From assembly GCA_002421685.1 (NCBI GenBank), contig DISB01000016.1, positions 66,245 to 130,244 of the forward strand: a stretch of DNA of 64,000 nucleotides. The letters are read 5' to 3'. Made by a program: the position numbers and the translations under genes. The notes under the pieces were generated by a model. It saw only the letters and a list, made by a program, of their open reading frames with translations, was not told where the DNA came from and did no database searches. Each line of letters starts with the position of its first letter. Within the stretch, counting starts at the first letter, position 1. Of the stretch, positions 32,762 through 42,599 are shown in pieces. This stretch comes from Bacteroidetes bacterium UBA6221 (GTDB lineage: Bacteria; Bacteroidota; Bacteroidia; Chitinophagales; Chitinophagaceae).

Positions 32762-32986
32762 ATGAATAAGAGTATTGTATTAAGTATCTCAGCTCTACTT
32801 TTATTGGCTTTTGCTGCTTCCTGCAAACGGTCACACATGTGCCATTGCAAGGTAACAGGCACTTTTGATACCGTATATATTAAAGAATACAGGGGATACT
32901 CAAAACGTGAAGCACGCCAGCTATGCGAAACTGATGAACTTACATCTACTCACACCATAAAGATAGAATGCGAAATACACCGGTGA
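32762..32986 (+). CDS. tiny cysteine-motif lipoprotein (CxC family), member 4
   Basis: This 74-residue lipoprotein starts at the ATG at 32762; the longer open frame upstream is not signal-like. Lipobox AASC is followed by CHC, then YSKREARQLCETDEL with the middle Cys, and the end IECEIHR with the last Cys. Same cysteine order as the genes at 14314, 14596, 14820, 46794 and 47018. Function unknown. Confidence 0.65.
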   Translation: MNKSIVLSISALLLLAFAASCKRSHMCHCKVTGTFDTVYIKEYRGYSKREARQLCETDELTSTHTIKIECEIHR

Positions 32987-32993
32987 GGAAGTA

Positions 32994-33278
32994 TCAGTCG
33001 TTGACACTGAATTTTTCTACGGTACCCCCCTCGCGCTCATTACCGGTCAGCCTGGTGGCTATCGCCTGTTGCACAAACAGGTCATAATCTTTATCGGCCA
33101 GGGTCTGGCTCAACATTACCATATCAAAACACGCAGGAATACTGAACCCCTTGCGCAAAGTATACATAAAGCGTAATCTGTGCGCAATAGGTATTGCCGG
33201 CAAAATATGTTTCCACTCTGCCGCTCCCTCACCCGCCTCCTTAAAAACTGTCTCTTGAAACCTCTCGTAGTGTAACAT
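32994..33278 (-). CDS. small helical protein of unknown function
   Basis: This 94-residue soluble protein begins MLHYERFQETVFKEAGEGAA, contains PIAHRLRFMYTLRKGFSIPA and ends GGTVEKFSVND. Its stop lies 7 bp from the convergent lipoprotein stop at 32986. No motif is recognised. Small, helical and unlinked to the T9SS genes, it could be a relic of the same phage-like material as 28-30 kb, but nothing shows this. Confidence 0.5.
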   Translation of the reverse strand: MLHYERFQETVFKEAGEGAAEWKHILPAIPIAHRLRFMYTLRKGFSIPACFDMVMLSQTLADKDYDLFVQQAIATRLTGNEREGGTVEKFSVND

Positions 33279-33325
33279 GCAATTAATTACAAGCGTTAAG
33301 CTACAAAGGTTGAAAAACTTAGTTT

Positions 33326-33365
33326 GTTAATAAGTTGTTAACGACTTGTTACCGAGGGCGTTCTG
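33326..33365 (+). repeat. 11-bp phased GTTAAC array D (short)
   Basis: GTTAAT 33326, GTTAAC 33337 and GTTACC 33348 stand at 11-bp steps, then GTTCTG at 33360 with one extra base. A -7-like TAGCATTA at 33401-33408 lies 41 bp after the last unit. It precedes the lipoprotein gene at 33434. This is the weakest member with a plausible target gene. Confidence 0.45.
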
Positions 33366-33433
33366 GGGATGTTTTTTCAATGCCCAACCCAGGCCTGGTT
33401 TAGCATTACCGATGATTTTATTACATTAGCCCC

Positions 33434-34159
33434 ATGTCACGACTATTCCTGATCCTAATATTACCGCTGGTACTTTTTTCGTGCAGAAAAAAAGATAAAT
33501 CTTCCGAAAAGGGCGATTTCAAACTTCTAAACACCGCTGATAAGGCGGTGAATATTGACATCTACCCCAGTGCATCAGATTACTGCAACGTAACAAATAT
33601 TCACTCAAAGCTAAGAATCGAACCCAATAGTAGCGCAACTATACCGCTGATGAAATTTAGTGAAGATGTTTTTTATTACGTGGACTGGTACTCTGATGAC
33701 TATACAATAGGAAACTGGCTCGCGCACCCCGAAGATACACAGGTTCACTACTATGTGAAGATAAAGCCGTCCAGGGACGGATCTTATATTATACAGCCTA
33801 CGCCCGACATGTCTATCCCACGGCGAGTAGTGCTTAGTAATACAGAAGGTTCATCTACCTGGGATGCAATTGGTTATACCAACCTGCCGGTAACAGTGAC
33901 CGAGCCCTTGCTTGCCGGAGAATCTCTTGAGATAACTTTCAGAAAAGACCATAGCTATACCATGAAACATTCGGGCATTGAGGAGAAGGGTGTATTTGAA
34001 CTCGGCACCAGCAGTGTTACTATGGGCTCCCATTACAAATTTGCAGCGTTCGCGTTCGCCGATAGTGTAATTCGGCCAGTACAATACCTTGATTCAATTA
34101 TTTACTATAACGCAATTGAACCGGGGCAAAAACTTTATCTATTGGTACGACGAAAATAA
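33434..34159 (+). CDS. lipoprotein of tandem pair, copy 1
   Basis: This 241-residue lipoprotein has lipobox LFSC and a Lys-rich start RKKDKSSEK. The domain has strands FKLLNTADKAVNIDIYPSAS and a key block VDWYSDDYTIGNWLAHPED, followed by a ligand-type beta sandwich. The next gene 3 bp downstream shares this block (YDWHTDDDSASNW), so the pair arose by duplication. Anchored in the outer or inner membrane. Function unknown; the conserved Asp-Asp and Trp suggest a binding surface. Confidence 0.7.
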   Translation: MSRLFLILILPLVLFSCRKKDKSSEKGDFKLLNTADKAVNIDIYPSASDYCNVTNIHSKLRIEPNSSATIPLMKFSEDVFYYVDWYSDDYTIGNWLAHPEDTQVHYYVKIKPSRDGSYIIQPTPDMSIPRRVVLSNTEGSSTWDAIGYTNLPVTVTEPLLAGESLEITFRKDHSYTMKHSGIEEKGVFELGTSSVTMGSHYKFAAFAFADSVIRPVQYLDSIIYYNAIEPGQKLYLLVRRK

Positions 34160-34162
34160 TTT

Positions 34163-34918
34163 ATGAAAGAAATACGACCATTCTCTATTCTATTGGGGTT
34201 GGTTCTCATAATATCATGCAAAAAGGAGAGCCGTAAAGACCCTGTAATATTTCAGAACAAATCGGAGAAAACCATTCGGGTAAGTATATATTTTTCCCAG
34301 GCGGATTATTATCAGGAGGTAAATCCGTTAACAACTTTTACCCTGCCATCACTAGGCGAAACAGAGTTAGCCGGCGATATGTTTGAGGAAGGACGAAGGT
34401 ACTATTATGACTGGCATACCGATGACGACTCGGCTTCTAACTGGGGAAACACGGAATACCCATTAATACACCCTTACAGTCCCATTCCAGGTACGAGATT
34501 CGTGACCTTCACTTATCCGGCGGGCATGCCTGTAGATTGCGGCAACAGCGACATTGGCAGGCTAGTATTATTTGGCGGACAGAATATTTCAGCTATATGG
34601 AAGGCAGTGGATGCATACGATGGCGGAGGAGGACACGCCTGGCCCACAATGACCATAACGCAGAAAAACGTTTCGGTAACATTGAACAAGGACTATACCG
34701 CAATCTTTGAATACTCCGAACCCGGCGGTAACATAAAAAGATGGGAACTGCGGTTTGAGCAAATTTCCGGTGATATTACGCTATATGATTGGTATGCCTC
34801 TAAGGTCAATATTTCCCGGGTTCCTGCTTTGTATAGTCCATACCCGCCTGCGCATAGCGACGCCTTATACTTGTCTGTAGAGGGTGGTGAGTTCGAGTAC
34901 ATTATACAACGTCAGTAA
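34163..34918 (+). CDS. lipoprotein of tandem pair, copy 2
   Basis: This 251-residue paralogue of the preceding gene has lipobox IISC and KKESRKD after it. Shared features are the FQNKSEKTIRVSIYFSQADY strand pair and YYYDWHTDDDSASNWGN. The late part (GGGGHAWPTMTITQKNVSVT, YTAIFEYSEPGGNIKRWELR) matches strands KDHSYTMKHSGIEEKGVFEL in copy 1. It is co-transcribed with copy 1 (3 bp gap). No function assigned. Confidence 0.7.
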   Translation: MKEIRPFSILLGLVLIISCKKESRKDPVIFQNKSEKTIRVSIYFSQADYYQEVNPLTTFTLPSLGETELAGDMFEEGRRYYYDWHTDDDSASNWGNTEYPLIHPYSPIPGTRFVTFTYPAGMPVDCGNSDIGRLVLFGGQNISAIWKAVDAYDGGGGHAWPTMTITQKNVSVTLNKDYTAIFEYSEPGGNIKRWELRFEQISGDITLYDWYASKVNISRVPALYSPYPPAHSDALYLSVEGGEFEYIIQRQ

Positions 34919-34991
34919 TCTACCCATTCCCCCTGGATTTCCTTATCTTTATAGTTACGCATTGCGCGAAAAGACCTGCAAAAACGAGATA

Positions 34992-36494
34992 ATGAAACGA
35001 ATAATACTGACTTTCTGCGCCTGGACGGCTATTAATGCCAATGCACAAATGCAGCCCGGTTTTAAAGATTTTGACGTAGCGTCGGGGCTGGCCAGCTCTA
35101 ACCCGGTGTACCTGGCAGATTTTAACGGGAAACTATATTTCTATGCTACAGATGGTTCGGTAGGTAAGGAACCATATTATGTTGATGGCTCCGGCACACC
35201 GGTGTTAATCAAAGATGTTAATCCCGGCATCAGTGCTTCGGTGAGCAACAACTATCAAAAACCGTCTGCCTTAATGAATGGTAAGTATTACTTCACTTCC
35301 GATAACGGCTTTACAGGTCAGGAAATGTATGTGTATGACGGTACCAATACACCCACCATAGTATTTGACCCGAATTTTGGGCCCGACAGCTCATCCCCGG
35401 ATAACTATACAGTACTTAACGGCAAATTGTACTATTCGGCAATTACGTCGGGTGAAGGACGTGAATTATGGGTATACAACGGCAGCGCTAACACGCGCCT
35501 TACTGATGTGAATAACGGCCCTGCAAGTAGTATTACCGGCCCCGCTATCGACTTCGCAAACAGGATATTCTTTGTATGCAACACGCCCCAATATGGTTCA
35601 GAATTATGGTCGTACAACCCGGTTACCGACACCACTATTTTAGAAGCTGATATCGACAGTGGCGCTTCATCGTCAAACCCGGCTAACCTCACCGTTTTGG
35701 GTGGCAAATTATATTTCAGCGCCACTACCTTCCTTCATGGCCGGGAATTGTATGTTTATGACGGTACAGGCCTCCCCCAGCGCCTTACAGACATCAGTGC
35801 CGATGGATTGAGCAGCCTCAGCCCAGTACGTGGCAATGCTTTCGCATTGTACAAAGGGAAAATATACTTTAATGGTAAGGATACCAGCGGGCAGGGACAT
35901 TTGTGGAACTACGACCCAACGAACGATAACGTTACCCTGGCGCACAAAGTAAACCCGAATGGTGATGCAAGCCCGCGTGAATTCGTAGTGTACAACGACA
36001 GGTTATTTTTTACTGTCAATGATGGCGCCAATGGTTTTGAACTGTATGCATACGATGGAACCAACAGCCCGGCTATTATCGGCGATCTATGCCCCGGCCC
36101 CAACAGCAGCCTGCCTTCCGAGCTTACTCCGATAGGCAACGAGCTTTATTTTACTGCCAATAACTGCAACAACAGCGGTATTGACCTTTTTTCTTATAAC
36201 CACGAGCGTGTAGGCGTTCGTAATGTCCTGTTTGATGCAGACGTCCAAATTTACCCCAATCCCGTAGACAGGGAACTGCATATAGACATAAACCTGAAAC
36301 GGGATGAGCAGTTGCAAATACGCCTGGCAGATGTTAACGGTAGGAATATTTACGACGGAGGCCTGCTGCCTTACTTGTTCGGCAAAAACAAAACTGATAT
36401 TCCTATGAAAAATCTACCGCCGGGCAACTATATATACTATATCACCAATAAGGAAGGCACTACTTACCTTACTGGCAAGGTAGTAAAACAGTAA
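34992..36494 (+). CDS. T9SS-secreted ELYVYDG-repeat surface protein
   Basis: The 500-residue protein starts at the ATG at 34992 with signal peptide ending NANAQ. It contains about seven blade-like repeats, for example QEMYVYDGTNTPTIVFDPNF, RELWVYNGSANTRLTDVNNG, ELYVYDGTGLPQRLTDISAD and ELYAYDGTNSPAIIGDLCPG. The C-terminal T9SS domain starts at IYPNPVDRELHIDINLKRDE and contains ADVNGRNIYDGG and LPPGNYIYYI. It is paralogous to the 30432 protein but has better-kept repeats. Probably a surface-attached propeller with a structural or adhesive role. Confidence 0.87.
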   Translation: MKRIILTFCAWTAINANAQMQPGFKDFDVASGLASSNPVYLADFNGKLYFYATDGSVGKEPYYVDGSGTPVLIKDVNPGISASVSNNYQKPSALMNGKYYFTSDNGFTGQEMYVYDGTNTPTIVFDPNFGPDSSSPDNYTVLNGKLYYSAITSGEGRELWVYNGSANTRLTDVNNGPASSITGPAIDFANRIFFVCNTPQYGSELWSYNPVTDTTILEADIDSGASSSNPANLTVLGGKLYFSATTFLHGRELYVYDGTGLPQRLTDISADGLSSLSPVRGNAFALYKGKIYFNGKDTSGQGHLWNYDPTNDNVTLAHKVNPNGDASPREFVVYNDRLFFTVNDGANGFELYAYDGTNSPAIIGDLCPGPNSSLPSELTPIGNELYFTANNCNNSGIDLFSYNHERVGVRNVLFDADVQIYPNPVDRELHIDINLKRDEQLQIRLADVNGRNIYDGGLLPYLFGKNKTDIPMKNLPPGNYIYYITNKEGTTYLTGKVVKQ

Positions 36495-36515
36495 TCATTA
36501 TAAAATAACATTATT

Positions 36516-38285
36516 ATGAAGCGATTGATACTCTATACCACACTGGCACTGGCACAATTATCTTTTTGGCACCACGATGCTTTAGCCCTCAAATACTCCT
36601 CGGTTGCATCAGGTAGTTTCTCCAGCGCAGCTACATGGCTGGGTGGCTCTATACCGCCGGTAAATTTTAATGCGGGCGACACCATTATAATTGACAATGG
36701 CCACAATGTAATACTCGATCAGGATATTACCTTAACCCATACCCTTGCACAACTGGACGTTCGTGGCATCCTGCGTTCTTCCGGCTCTGAATATATCAAT
36801 TTTAACGGCTCAGGCATACTCAGTGTGTCCGGCACATTGGACATTGACAGCATCGCATTTGTAAATGTGACGAATGCAAATATCACAGGGCAATGCACAA
36901 TAAAAAAAGTACGTTGCCTTATTTTTTCGGCATCAGGCAGCGGAACATTTACTGTTACAGAGCGCCTCCATGTTTACGGTAGTATATCAAACACGGGCGG
37001 CAATACCATTAGTCTGGCCCCTAATACTGAAATATACATGCTGGGCGGAGAGATCATTCCTACGGGCACAGGCATATTTACTTTACCCAATAGCTATGAT
37101 GTTATCTACACCAATTCAGCACACGTAAAGCCAACCGGGATTGAGGCAACCGGTACCGGCCTGCGCCACGTAACTGTCAGTCTGCTAAGCGACACCAGCG
37201 AGCTGAAACTGGGTGCCGGTTTAGAACTCAACAACGGAACACTCAACCTTGTAAAAGGAATACTTGCCCTGAACAATCACGACCTCAGGTTTGGCAGCAA
37301 CGGCGACTTATCGGCGGCAGGCGCCGGAAAAATCAAGACCACGTCTGCGTCAGATATAGAAGTCAATGTTACCAACTCGCTATCGGGTCAGCTGACCTTT
37401 TCCGCCAATGGCAATACAGTGGGCGACTTCATTGTTAATTGTGGTGGTCCGGTAAAACTGGGCACGGCATTAAAAGTGACCGGTAAAGTTGACCTCCAAA
37501 ATGGCAAACTGGACGTCCAGGGAAATAAACTTTCCTTGATAACCGGGGCGACTATAAATGGTGCAGATGCCAATAAATACATCATCACCGGTACGGGAGG
37601 AACATTGTCCGCTGATATTGGTTCCGGCACATCGTTTACCTACCATGTAGGCACTGCCGCACAATACGCCCCTTGTGTTATTACGTCCAACAACAATACT
37701 GTATACAATGGATTAAACGTAGGAGTAAACCCCGGGGTAAAAGTATTTGGCACCTCCGGCAATGATATGGCTGCCACACAGCCAATGGTCAATGCAACCT
37801 GGTTTGTAACACATAGCAATCCGGTAGTGGACATAGACATGGAACTAATGTGGCATGCATCTATGGAGGTGAACTCTTTTGACCGCGGAAATGCTTTTAT
37901 ATCACACCTTATGGGCAACTACTGGGATAAAGACGCCGATAAAGCCGCCACGTTAAATGCCAATGGCCTGTATGCGCTCAAACGTGCAGGAATAAAATCG
38001 CTAAGCCCTTTCGCAATATTCGATAAGAATACTGTTGATGTGGCCAACCCGGCAGCAAAAGAAGAACCGGCAATCTACCCGAACCCGGCCGGGGAGACAT
38101 TATATATCAGGTGGGATAGTACCGGTACAGGAATTATTGTCAATTCTACAGGCCAGGTCGTAAAACATTTGTTCTTGCAAAAGGGTGAAAACATCATTGA
38201 TATAGGCGCCTTGCAACCCGGTGTTTATTACCTGGGATTATCCAATGAGTCTACAAATCGTGGCCACAGGTTCGTCAGGCAATAG
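36516..38285 (+). CDS. T9SS-secreted beta-helix surface protein, family member 1
   Basis: This 589-residue protein has signal peptide ending DALA. The N-terminal block SGSFSSAATWLGGSIPPVNF followed by GDTIIIDNGHNVILDQDI resembles the G8-like start seen in Bacteroidota surface proteins. A long Gly/Asn/Thr-rich parallel beta-helix-like region follows (LNNGTLNLVKGILALNNHDL). Then comes the conserved cap with MEVNSFDRGNAFISHLMGNY and the type A sorting domain (IYPNPAGETLYIRWDSTGTG). It is 21 bp after the previous gene and 48 bp before its paralogue. Confidence 0.85.
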   Translation: MKRLILYTTLALAQLSFWHHDALALKYSSVASGSFSSAATWLGGSIPPVNFNAGDTIIIDNGHNVILDQDITLTHTLAQLDVRGILRSSGSEYINFNGSGILSVSGTLDIDSIAFVNVTNANITGQCTIKKVRCLIFSASGSGTFTVTERLHVYGSISNTGGNTISLAPNTEIYMLGGEIIPTGTGIFTLPNSYDVIYTNSAHVKPTGIEATGTGLRHVTVSLLSDTSELKLGAGLELNNGTLNLVKGILALNNHDLRFGSNGDLSAAGAGKIKTTSASDIEVNVTNSLSGQLTFSANGNTVGDFIVNCGGPVKLGTALKVTGKVDLQNGKLDVQGNKLSLITGATINGADANKYIITGTGGTLSADIGSGTSFTYHVGTAAQYAPCVITSNNNTVYNGLNVGVNPGVKVFGTSGNDMAATQPMVNATWFVTHSNPVVDIDMELMWHASMEVNSFDRGNAFISHLMGNYWDKDADKAATLNANGLYALKRAGIKSLSPFAIFDKNTVDVANPAAKEEPAIYPNPAGETLYIRWDSTGTGIIVNSTGQVVKHLFLQKGENIIDIGALQPGVYYLGLSNESTNRGHRFVRQ

Positions 38286-38333
38286 TTCAGGTTACTATTA
38301 TTTATGCTATATTTATAATTCAAACATATCTAT

Positions 38334-40130
38334 ATGAAGCAAATATTTACGAAAATCTTCGTTTCTCTTTTCCTTTTCATGCCTTTTAGTGACGCAATCG
38401 GGGCAGCGTATACAGCGGGCACATCGGGAAATTTTAGTAGCACCACTACCTGGGTTGGCGGTGTGGTACCTCCTAGCAATGTAGGCGCCAACGACATAAT
38501 TATCAGTAGCGGTGTTACCGTTACTCTTGATGTGAACCTGGTGTTGAGCTCCTCTTTTTCATTGCTGCAACTACAGGGCAATGGCCGGCTTGCCTCTACC
38601 AGCAGCCACTATATCGTGTTAATGGGTGGCAATGTCACAGGCAATGCAGCCAGCACTATTGAGGTGGATAGCATCACTTTTGGGAATGCAACATATTTGT
38701 TTGACGGCAGCATAACCGCCAATAAGATAACACTTGCCGGCGTCAATCTGCCGGGCAATATCAATATCAAGGCCGAAAAATCCCTGTACTTCACTTCCGG
38801 CATCACCAGCTTCCAGGCCGGTGCTACTATAGCATTGGGAACAGGAACACCACCGCCAACTATCGTCATGGATGGCGGTAGTTTTAATATTGCCGGTGGG
38901 GTTAATTTTAACTTAACTACTCCCTATAATCTTCGGTACGAACAACCTTCCGGAATCATCGGCTCGGGACCCGAATTGTCTGGCACGGGGCTTGGCGAAA
39001 TTGAAATAGCGATTGGTGCGGGCAACTTTGTGATGTTGGACAATGATTTGACTGTGAAGAATTTGCTCAAGCTTACGTCAGGTTCATTAGCGCTTAATAA
39101 TGGCACATTTAAGCTGATAATGGCTGGCAACAGCAGTTTCGATCCTGGTGGAACGGGGTCAATACAAGGTTCTAACAATGCTGAAATTGTAATCACGTCT
39201 TCAGCTACCAACCTCGGCATGGTACGTTTCGCAGGCAGTTCGCCAGAAGTAAAGAACCTGGAAATGAAAGCTGCCAACAACAATGCCGAACTTAAATTAG
39301 GCTCATCACTCATGATAAGTGGCCAGCTAAACCTGCAAAGCGGGCGTCTTAATATGCAGGACAAGACATTAAGTATAGCGCCCGGCCTTGGCAGTATTAC
39401 AGGCGGCTCGGCAAACAGCTATATCATTACAGAGGCAAACGGCCAATTGAAACAGGATATAGTGGCGAACAGTACCGTAAACTTCCCTGTGGGATATGCT
39501 TCAGCCTATGCGCCGGTTGCTATTACCGACCAGAAAGGTTCGCATATGGCGGGAGTGATGGTAAACGTACAACAGGGCGTTAAAGAACAGGGTGCCGCAG
39601 GAAACAATATGGCTGCAACTAAACCATTGGTAGATGCTACATGGACCACATCTTTATCAGGGGGCGGCCCGGCTGTGAGCTATAGCCTGGAAGCAAGCTG
39701 GAGCGCAGGAATGGAAGTGAACAGCTTCGACAGGAACAGGTCTTTCGTATCGCAATATACCGGTGGAAAATGGCAGAATGCTGATGGCGGGGCTGCCGGC
39801 ACTGCGGGCAGCATGTACACCAGCAAAAAGGATAGTATTAAAGCCGCAGGTACCTTTGCCGTTTTAGATGCAACAACACTAGGCATTGACAATATAGTTA
39901 CGGAACACAGGATTGCCGTTTATCCCAACCCGGCAAAAGATATTTTGCACCTTGTTGTTGATGATGCCGCCACTGTAGCACTCTATAATGCTATCGGTCA
40001 GCCTGTAGGCAGCGCAAACCTCATCCAGGGCGACAATACTATTAATATTGATTATCTGCCTGCAGGGGTTTATTTTATCCAGCTTTCAGGCGAACAGGTA
40101 AATGGTTCGGGCAGATTTGTAAAGGAATAG
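38334..40130 (+). CDS. T9SS-secreted beta-helix surface protein, family member 2
   Basis: This 598-residue paralogue shares the start TSGNFSSTTTWVGGVVPPSN with NDIIISSGVTVTLD, the beta-helix core (LKLTSGSLALNNGTFKLIMA), the cap block MEVNSFDRNRSFVSQYTGGK, and a sorting domain with VYPNPAKDILHLVVDDAATV. Neighbour of member 1 in one transcription unit ending at a terminator. The two are clearly related over their full length but diverged. Confidence 0.85.
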   Translation: MKQIFTKIFVSLFLFMPFSDAIGAAYTAGTSGNFSSTTTWVGGVVPPSNVGANDIIISSGVTVTLDVNLVLSSSFSLLQLQGNGRLASTSSHYIVLMGGNVTGNAASTIEVDSITFGNATYLFDGSITANKITLAGVNLPGNINIKAEKSLYFTSGITSFQAGATIALGTGTPPPTIVMDGGSFNIAGGVNFNLTTPYNLRYEQPSGIIGSGPELSGTGLGEIEIAIGAGNFVMLDNDLTVKNLLKLTSGSLALNNGTFKLIMAGNSSFDPGGTGSIQGSNNAEIVITSSATNLGMVRFAGSSPEVKNLEMKAANNNAELKLGSSLMISGQLNLQSGRLNMQDKTLSIAPGLGSITGGSANSYIITEANGQLKQDIVANSTVNFPVGYASAYAPVAITDQKGSHMAGVMVNVQQGVKEQGAAGNNMAATKPLVDATWTTSLSGGGPAVSYSLEASWSAGMEVNSFDRNRSFVSQYTGGKWQNADGGAAGTAGSMYTSKKDSIKAAGTFAVLDATTLGIDNIVTEHRIAVYPNPAKDILHLVVDDAATVALYNAIGQPVGSANLIQGDNTINIDYLPAGVYFIQLSGEQVNGSGRFVKE

Positions 40131-40170
40131 GTTTCCCCGGTCGGAAGAAAAAAGCATTTTAAAAACTAAA

Positions 40171-40198
40171 AAGGACAGCCAACTTAACGGCTGTCCTT
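40171..40198. terminator. bidirectional terminator
   Basis: AAGGACAGCC (40171-40180) pairs perfectly with GGCTGTCCTT (40189-40198) and is flanked by A-rich and T-rich sides. It stops both the 38334 gene and the convergent 40245 gene. Confidence 0.85.
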
Positions 40199-40244
40199 TA
40201 ATATTTTCCAAGTCGGTATCTACGTTTCCGGTTACACAAAGGCT

Positions 40245-42413
40245 TTATTGTTTCACCCATTTAACCGTATGAGTAATATCACCACCCGAAAGATGGATTG
40301 TATAAATACCCCTTGCCAGTTCCCCAGCCGGAAGTTCTATATAATTGTCTCCTGTTTGCAAACTTTGTGTATTGCTGTATGCCGTTCTACCCGCGGCATC
40401 TACAATATGTATATTGATTTTCTCAGCGGCGGACATGTGTACCTGCAGTTTAGCCTGGTTGCCCGAGGGGTTAGGTATTACGGTAGCCCACGAACCACTG
40501 GCCAGTTTTTCCGCTATGCCCGAAGGCTGTATCGTCGCACTGGCATCTACGGTATTGAATGCTATGATCGGGTTGCCATCCTTATCTATCATAATAGCAT
40601 CATCGAATACTAAATTCACTGTAGTACCCGGCATAGCATCTATTGGCACAGTAAAGTCAAGTGTTGCGATAGCGCCGCTGCCGCTTACATTTTGCTGGTC
40701 ATTACGGGCAATCGCCCAATCAAATGTTGACGTGCTGAAATTCTTACTGAACACAAGCGTGTTGGTGGTATTGCCTATCCAGTTTGTGGCAGCAGGGTTC
40801 ATCGTGGCCTGCGCCGCCAGGCTGATGCCGTTGATCTGTACATTAGCGCCCAATCCATAGAAATCATTCATAGGGTCAGCGCTGGTACCCAGTTTTACCG
40901 GTATTGAAACTGTGGCGCCGGGAGTTAAGGTAATACCTGCCAAGTCAAAATACAGGTCGGGCACACCACTTGTTTTGCTCCTGGGGCCGCCTTTAGGGTG
41001 CGTCATGCCATAGTTGGCAGCAATAGCCGCCAGGTCACCGGCATTGATCGTGCCGTTACCGTTACAGTCGCCATGTTTTATATTCACGTTTGTGAATGGA
41101 TAGTTTTGCGACCAGTTGGCAGCCCATTGCGGCACCCAGTTTGTAGTGGCATTAGGGCGGGCGGGGCCGGTCTTGTTGTAAGCTACAGCTACAGCCAGCA
41201 CATCCCAAAGGTTAGCTATCTTATCGCTGTTTGCATCACCCGGCCATACGCTGTCTGTAGGACATTGTTGTGTCTTTACCAATAGCGTGTAATTAACCAG
41301 GCCCCGCGGACATGCATTGTCTCTTACCCGGATATTTACATAAAAATAAGGTAGTGTCGAAGGATTGAGGTTAGACGGCGCCGTCCAGGATACAGTTGCA
41401 GAACCGGTAGGCGAACCGTCGGTTTTGCTGATATTGAAATTCCAACCCGACAATTGTACGGGCGTATCCACCTGTTCTATATATACTGAGTCTGTAGAGA
41501 CCGGGTCGGTAAAACTGAGTGTGGCAGACCCCACCGCACCAGGACACGCATAGGCCGTAGCGCTGCTCAACGAATTGAGCATAGGGAACGAATATGGTGA
41601 ACTGCCGGAAAGTACCACCACGGCAAAATCCCGCATATAGGTTGCTACCAGGTTACCGTTCCGGTATTCTTTTACCAGGAACGCCAGGTTGTGGGTCCCA
41701 AATGTAACACCCTTTAAAGTCATTGTTTGCGCGCCGCTATTAAGGGTGTAAGTGCCAGACGTACCGAATGGAGCGGTAGCCGAATACCCCGCCGTGTAAG
41801 TAACATTCGTAGTCGCATTGGTTTTAGGCGCAATAGCGTCAAATACAATGCTGTCGCCATCTGCATCTACAGCTTGTACCGGTACTGTGGTCGTGGTGTT
41901 TACTGATAAGTAGAATGGTCCGTGGTTAGCGATAAGCGCATTCGTGTTTTCGCCGTTTGCATTGTTCAACGTCGCCATCAGGTGTAGGTTGCTACTGCCT
42001 GACAGGTTTACCATGGCCGTCCTTGCACTGGCGTTATATTCTATAACCCAGTCTGGCTGGGCCGATGGCAAGGTGACAACAGCCCTGTAAGTGCCCATCA
42101 TAATGCCTGGCACTGGGGAAGAAGGGTTTTGGCACTTGGTTACTGTGCCGGGACAGGGCAAATTAATGACGCTGAGGCCGCCAGTACTTTGCTGCGCGGT
42201 GACCTGGAAGTTGGCCCCCGCCGATGCGGAACGTATGGTAATTGTTGCCGAGCCGGGCAATTGTATTCCTGAACAATCCCGGTACAAGTGTAAAGTAACT
42301 ACATAATTAGAACCATTATACGCATAGCTCAGCTCGCCGCCCATCAGGTGACTGGCCCCGGCCTGGATAGTTGATAACAGTAAAATCGCAAGTAAACAAT
42401 TGATGTATTTCAT
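40245..42413 (-). CDS. T9SS-secreted protein with dockerin-like repeats
   Basis: This 722-residue protein has a signal peptide ending IQAGASH. Residues 20-260 repeat Ig-like strands (SYAYNGSNYVVTLHLYRDCS), as in Bacteroidota adhesin-like proteins. At about 395-470 lie two dockerin-like calcium loops, GDANSDKIANLWDVLAVAVA and GDCNGNGTINAGDLAAIAAN. A cohesin-like beta domain follows (LYFDLAGITLTPGATVSIPV). The C-terminus (WATVIPNPSGNQAKLQVHMS, ELARGIYTIHLSGG) is a type A T9SS sorting domain. Likely surface adhesin or scaffold; no enzymatic motif. Confidence 0.85.
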   Translation of the reverse strand: MKYINCLLAILLLSTIQAGASHLMGGELSYAYNGSNYVVTLHLYRDCSGIQLPGSATITIRSASAGANFQVTAQQSTGGLSVINLPCPGTVTKCQNPSSPVPGIMMGTYRAVVTLPSAQPDWVIEYNASARTAMVNLSGSSNLHLMATLNNANGENTNALIANHGPFYLSVNTTTTVPVQAVDADGDSIVFDAIAPKTNATTNVTYTAGYSATAPFGTSGTYTLNSGAQTMTLKGVTFGTHNLAFLVKEYRNGNLVATYMRDFAVVVLSGSSPYSFPMLNSLSSATAYACPGAVGSATLSFTDPVSTDSVYIEQVDTPVQLSGWNFNISKTDGSPTGSATVSWTAPSNLNPSTLPYFYVNIRVRDNACPRGLVNYTLLVKTQQCPTDSVWPGDANSDKIANLWDVLAVAVAYNKTGPARPNATTNWVPQWAANWSQNYPFTNVNIKHGDCNGNGTINAGDLAAIAANYGMTHPKGGPRSKTSGVPDLYFDLAGITLTPGATVSIPVKLGTSADPMNDFYGLGANVQINGISLAAQATMNPAATNWIGNTTNTLVFSKNFSTSTFDWAIARNDQQNVSGSGAIATLDFTVPIDAMPGTTVNLVFDDAIMIDKDGNPIIAFNTVDASATIQPSGIAEKLASGSWATVIPNPSGNQAKLQVHMSAAEKINIHIVDAAGRTAYSNTQSLQTGDNYIELPAGELARGIYTIHLSGGDITHTVKWVKQ

Positions 42414-42599
42414 GACATATTATTTTTTTGGTGCAGAGGAATAGAACACACATTATCCGGGAATGGTTGGGTCAATATTAAAAAATCATAAAAATATTAA
42501 CCATCGGTTTATTTTATGCGCGTTAGTTTTCACAGTTTGTTGTCAATCGTGAATCTGAACCTTTCACAGGAAATAGGGTTGTTGATTGAGAAGCATGAC

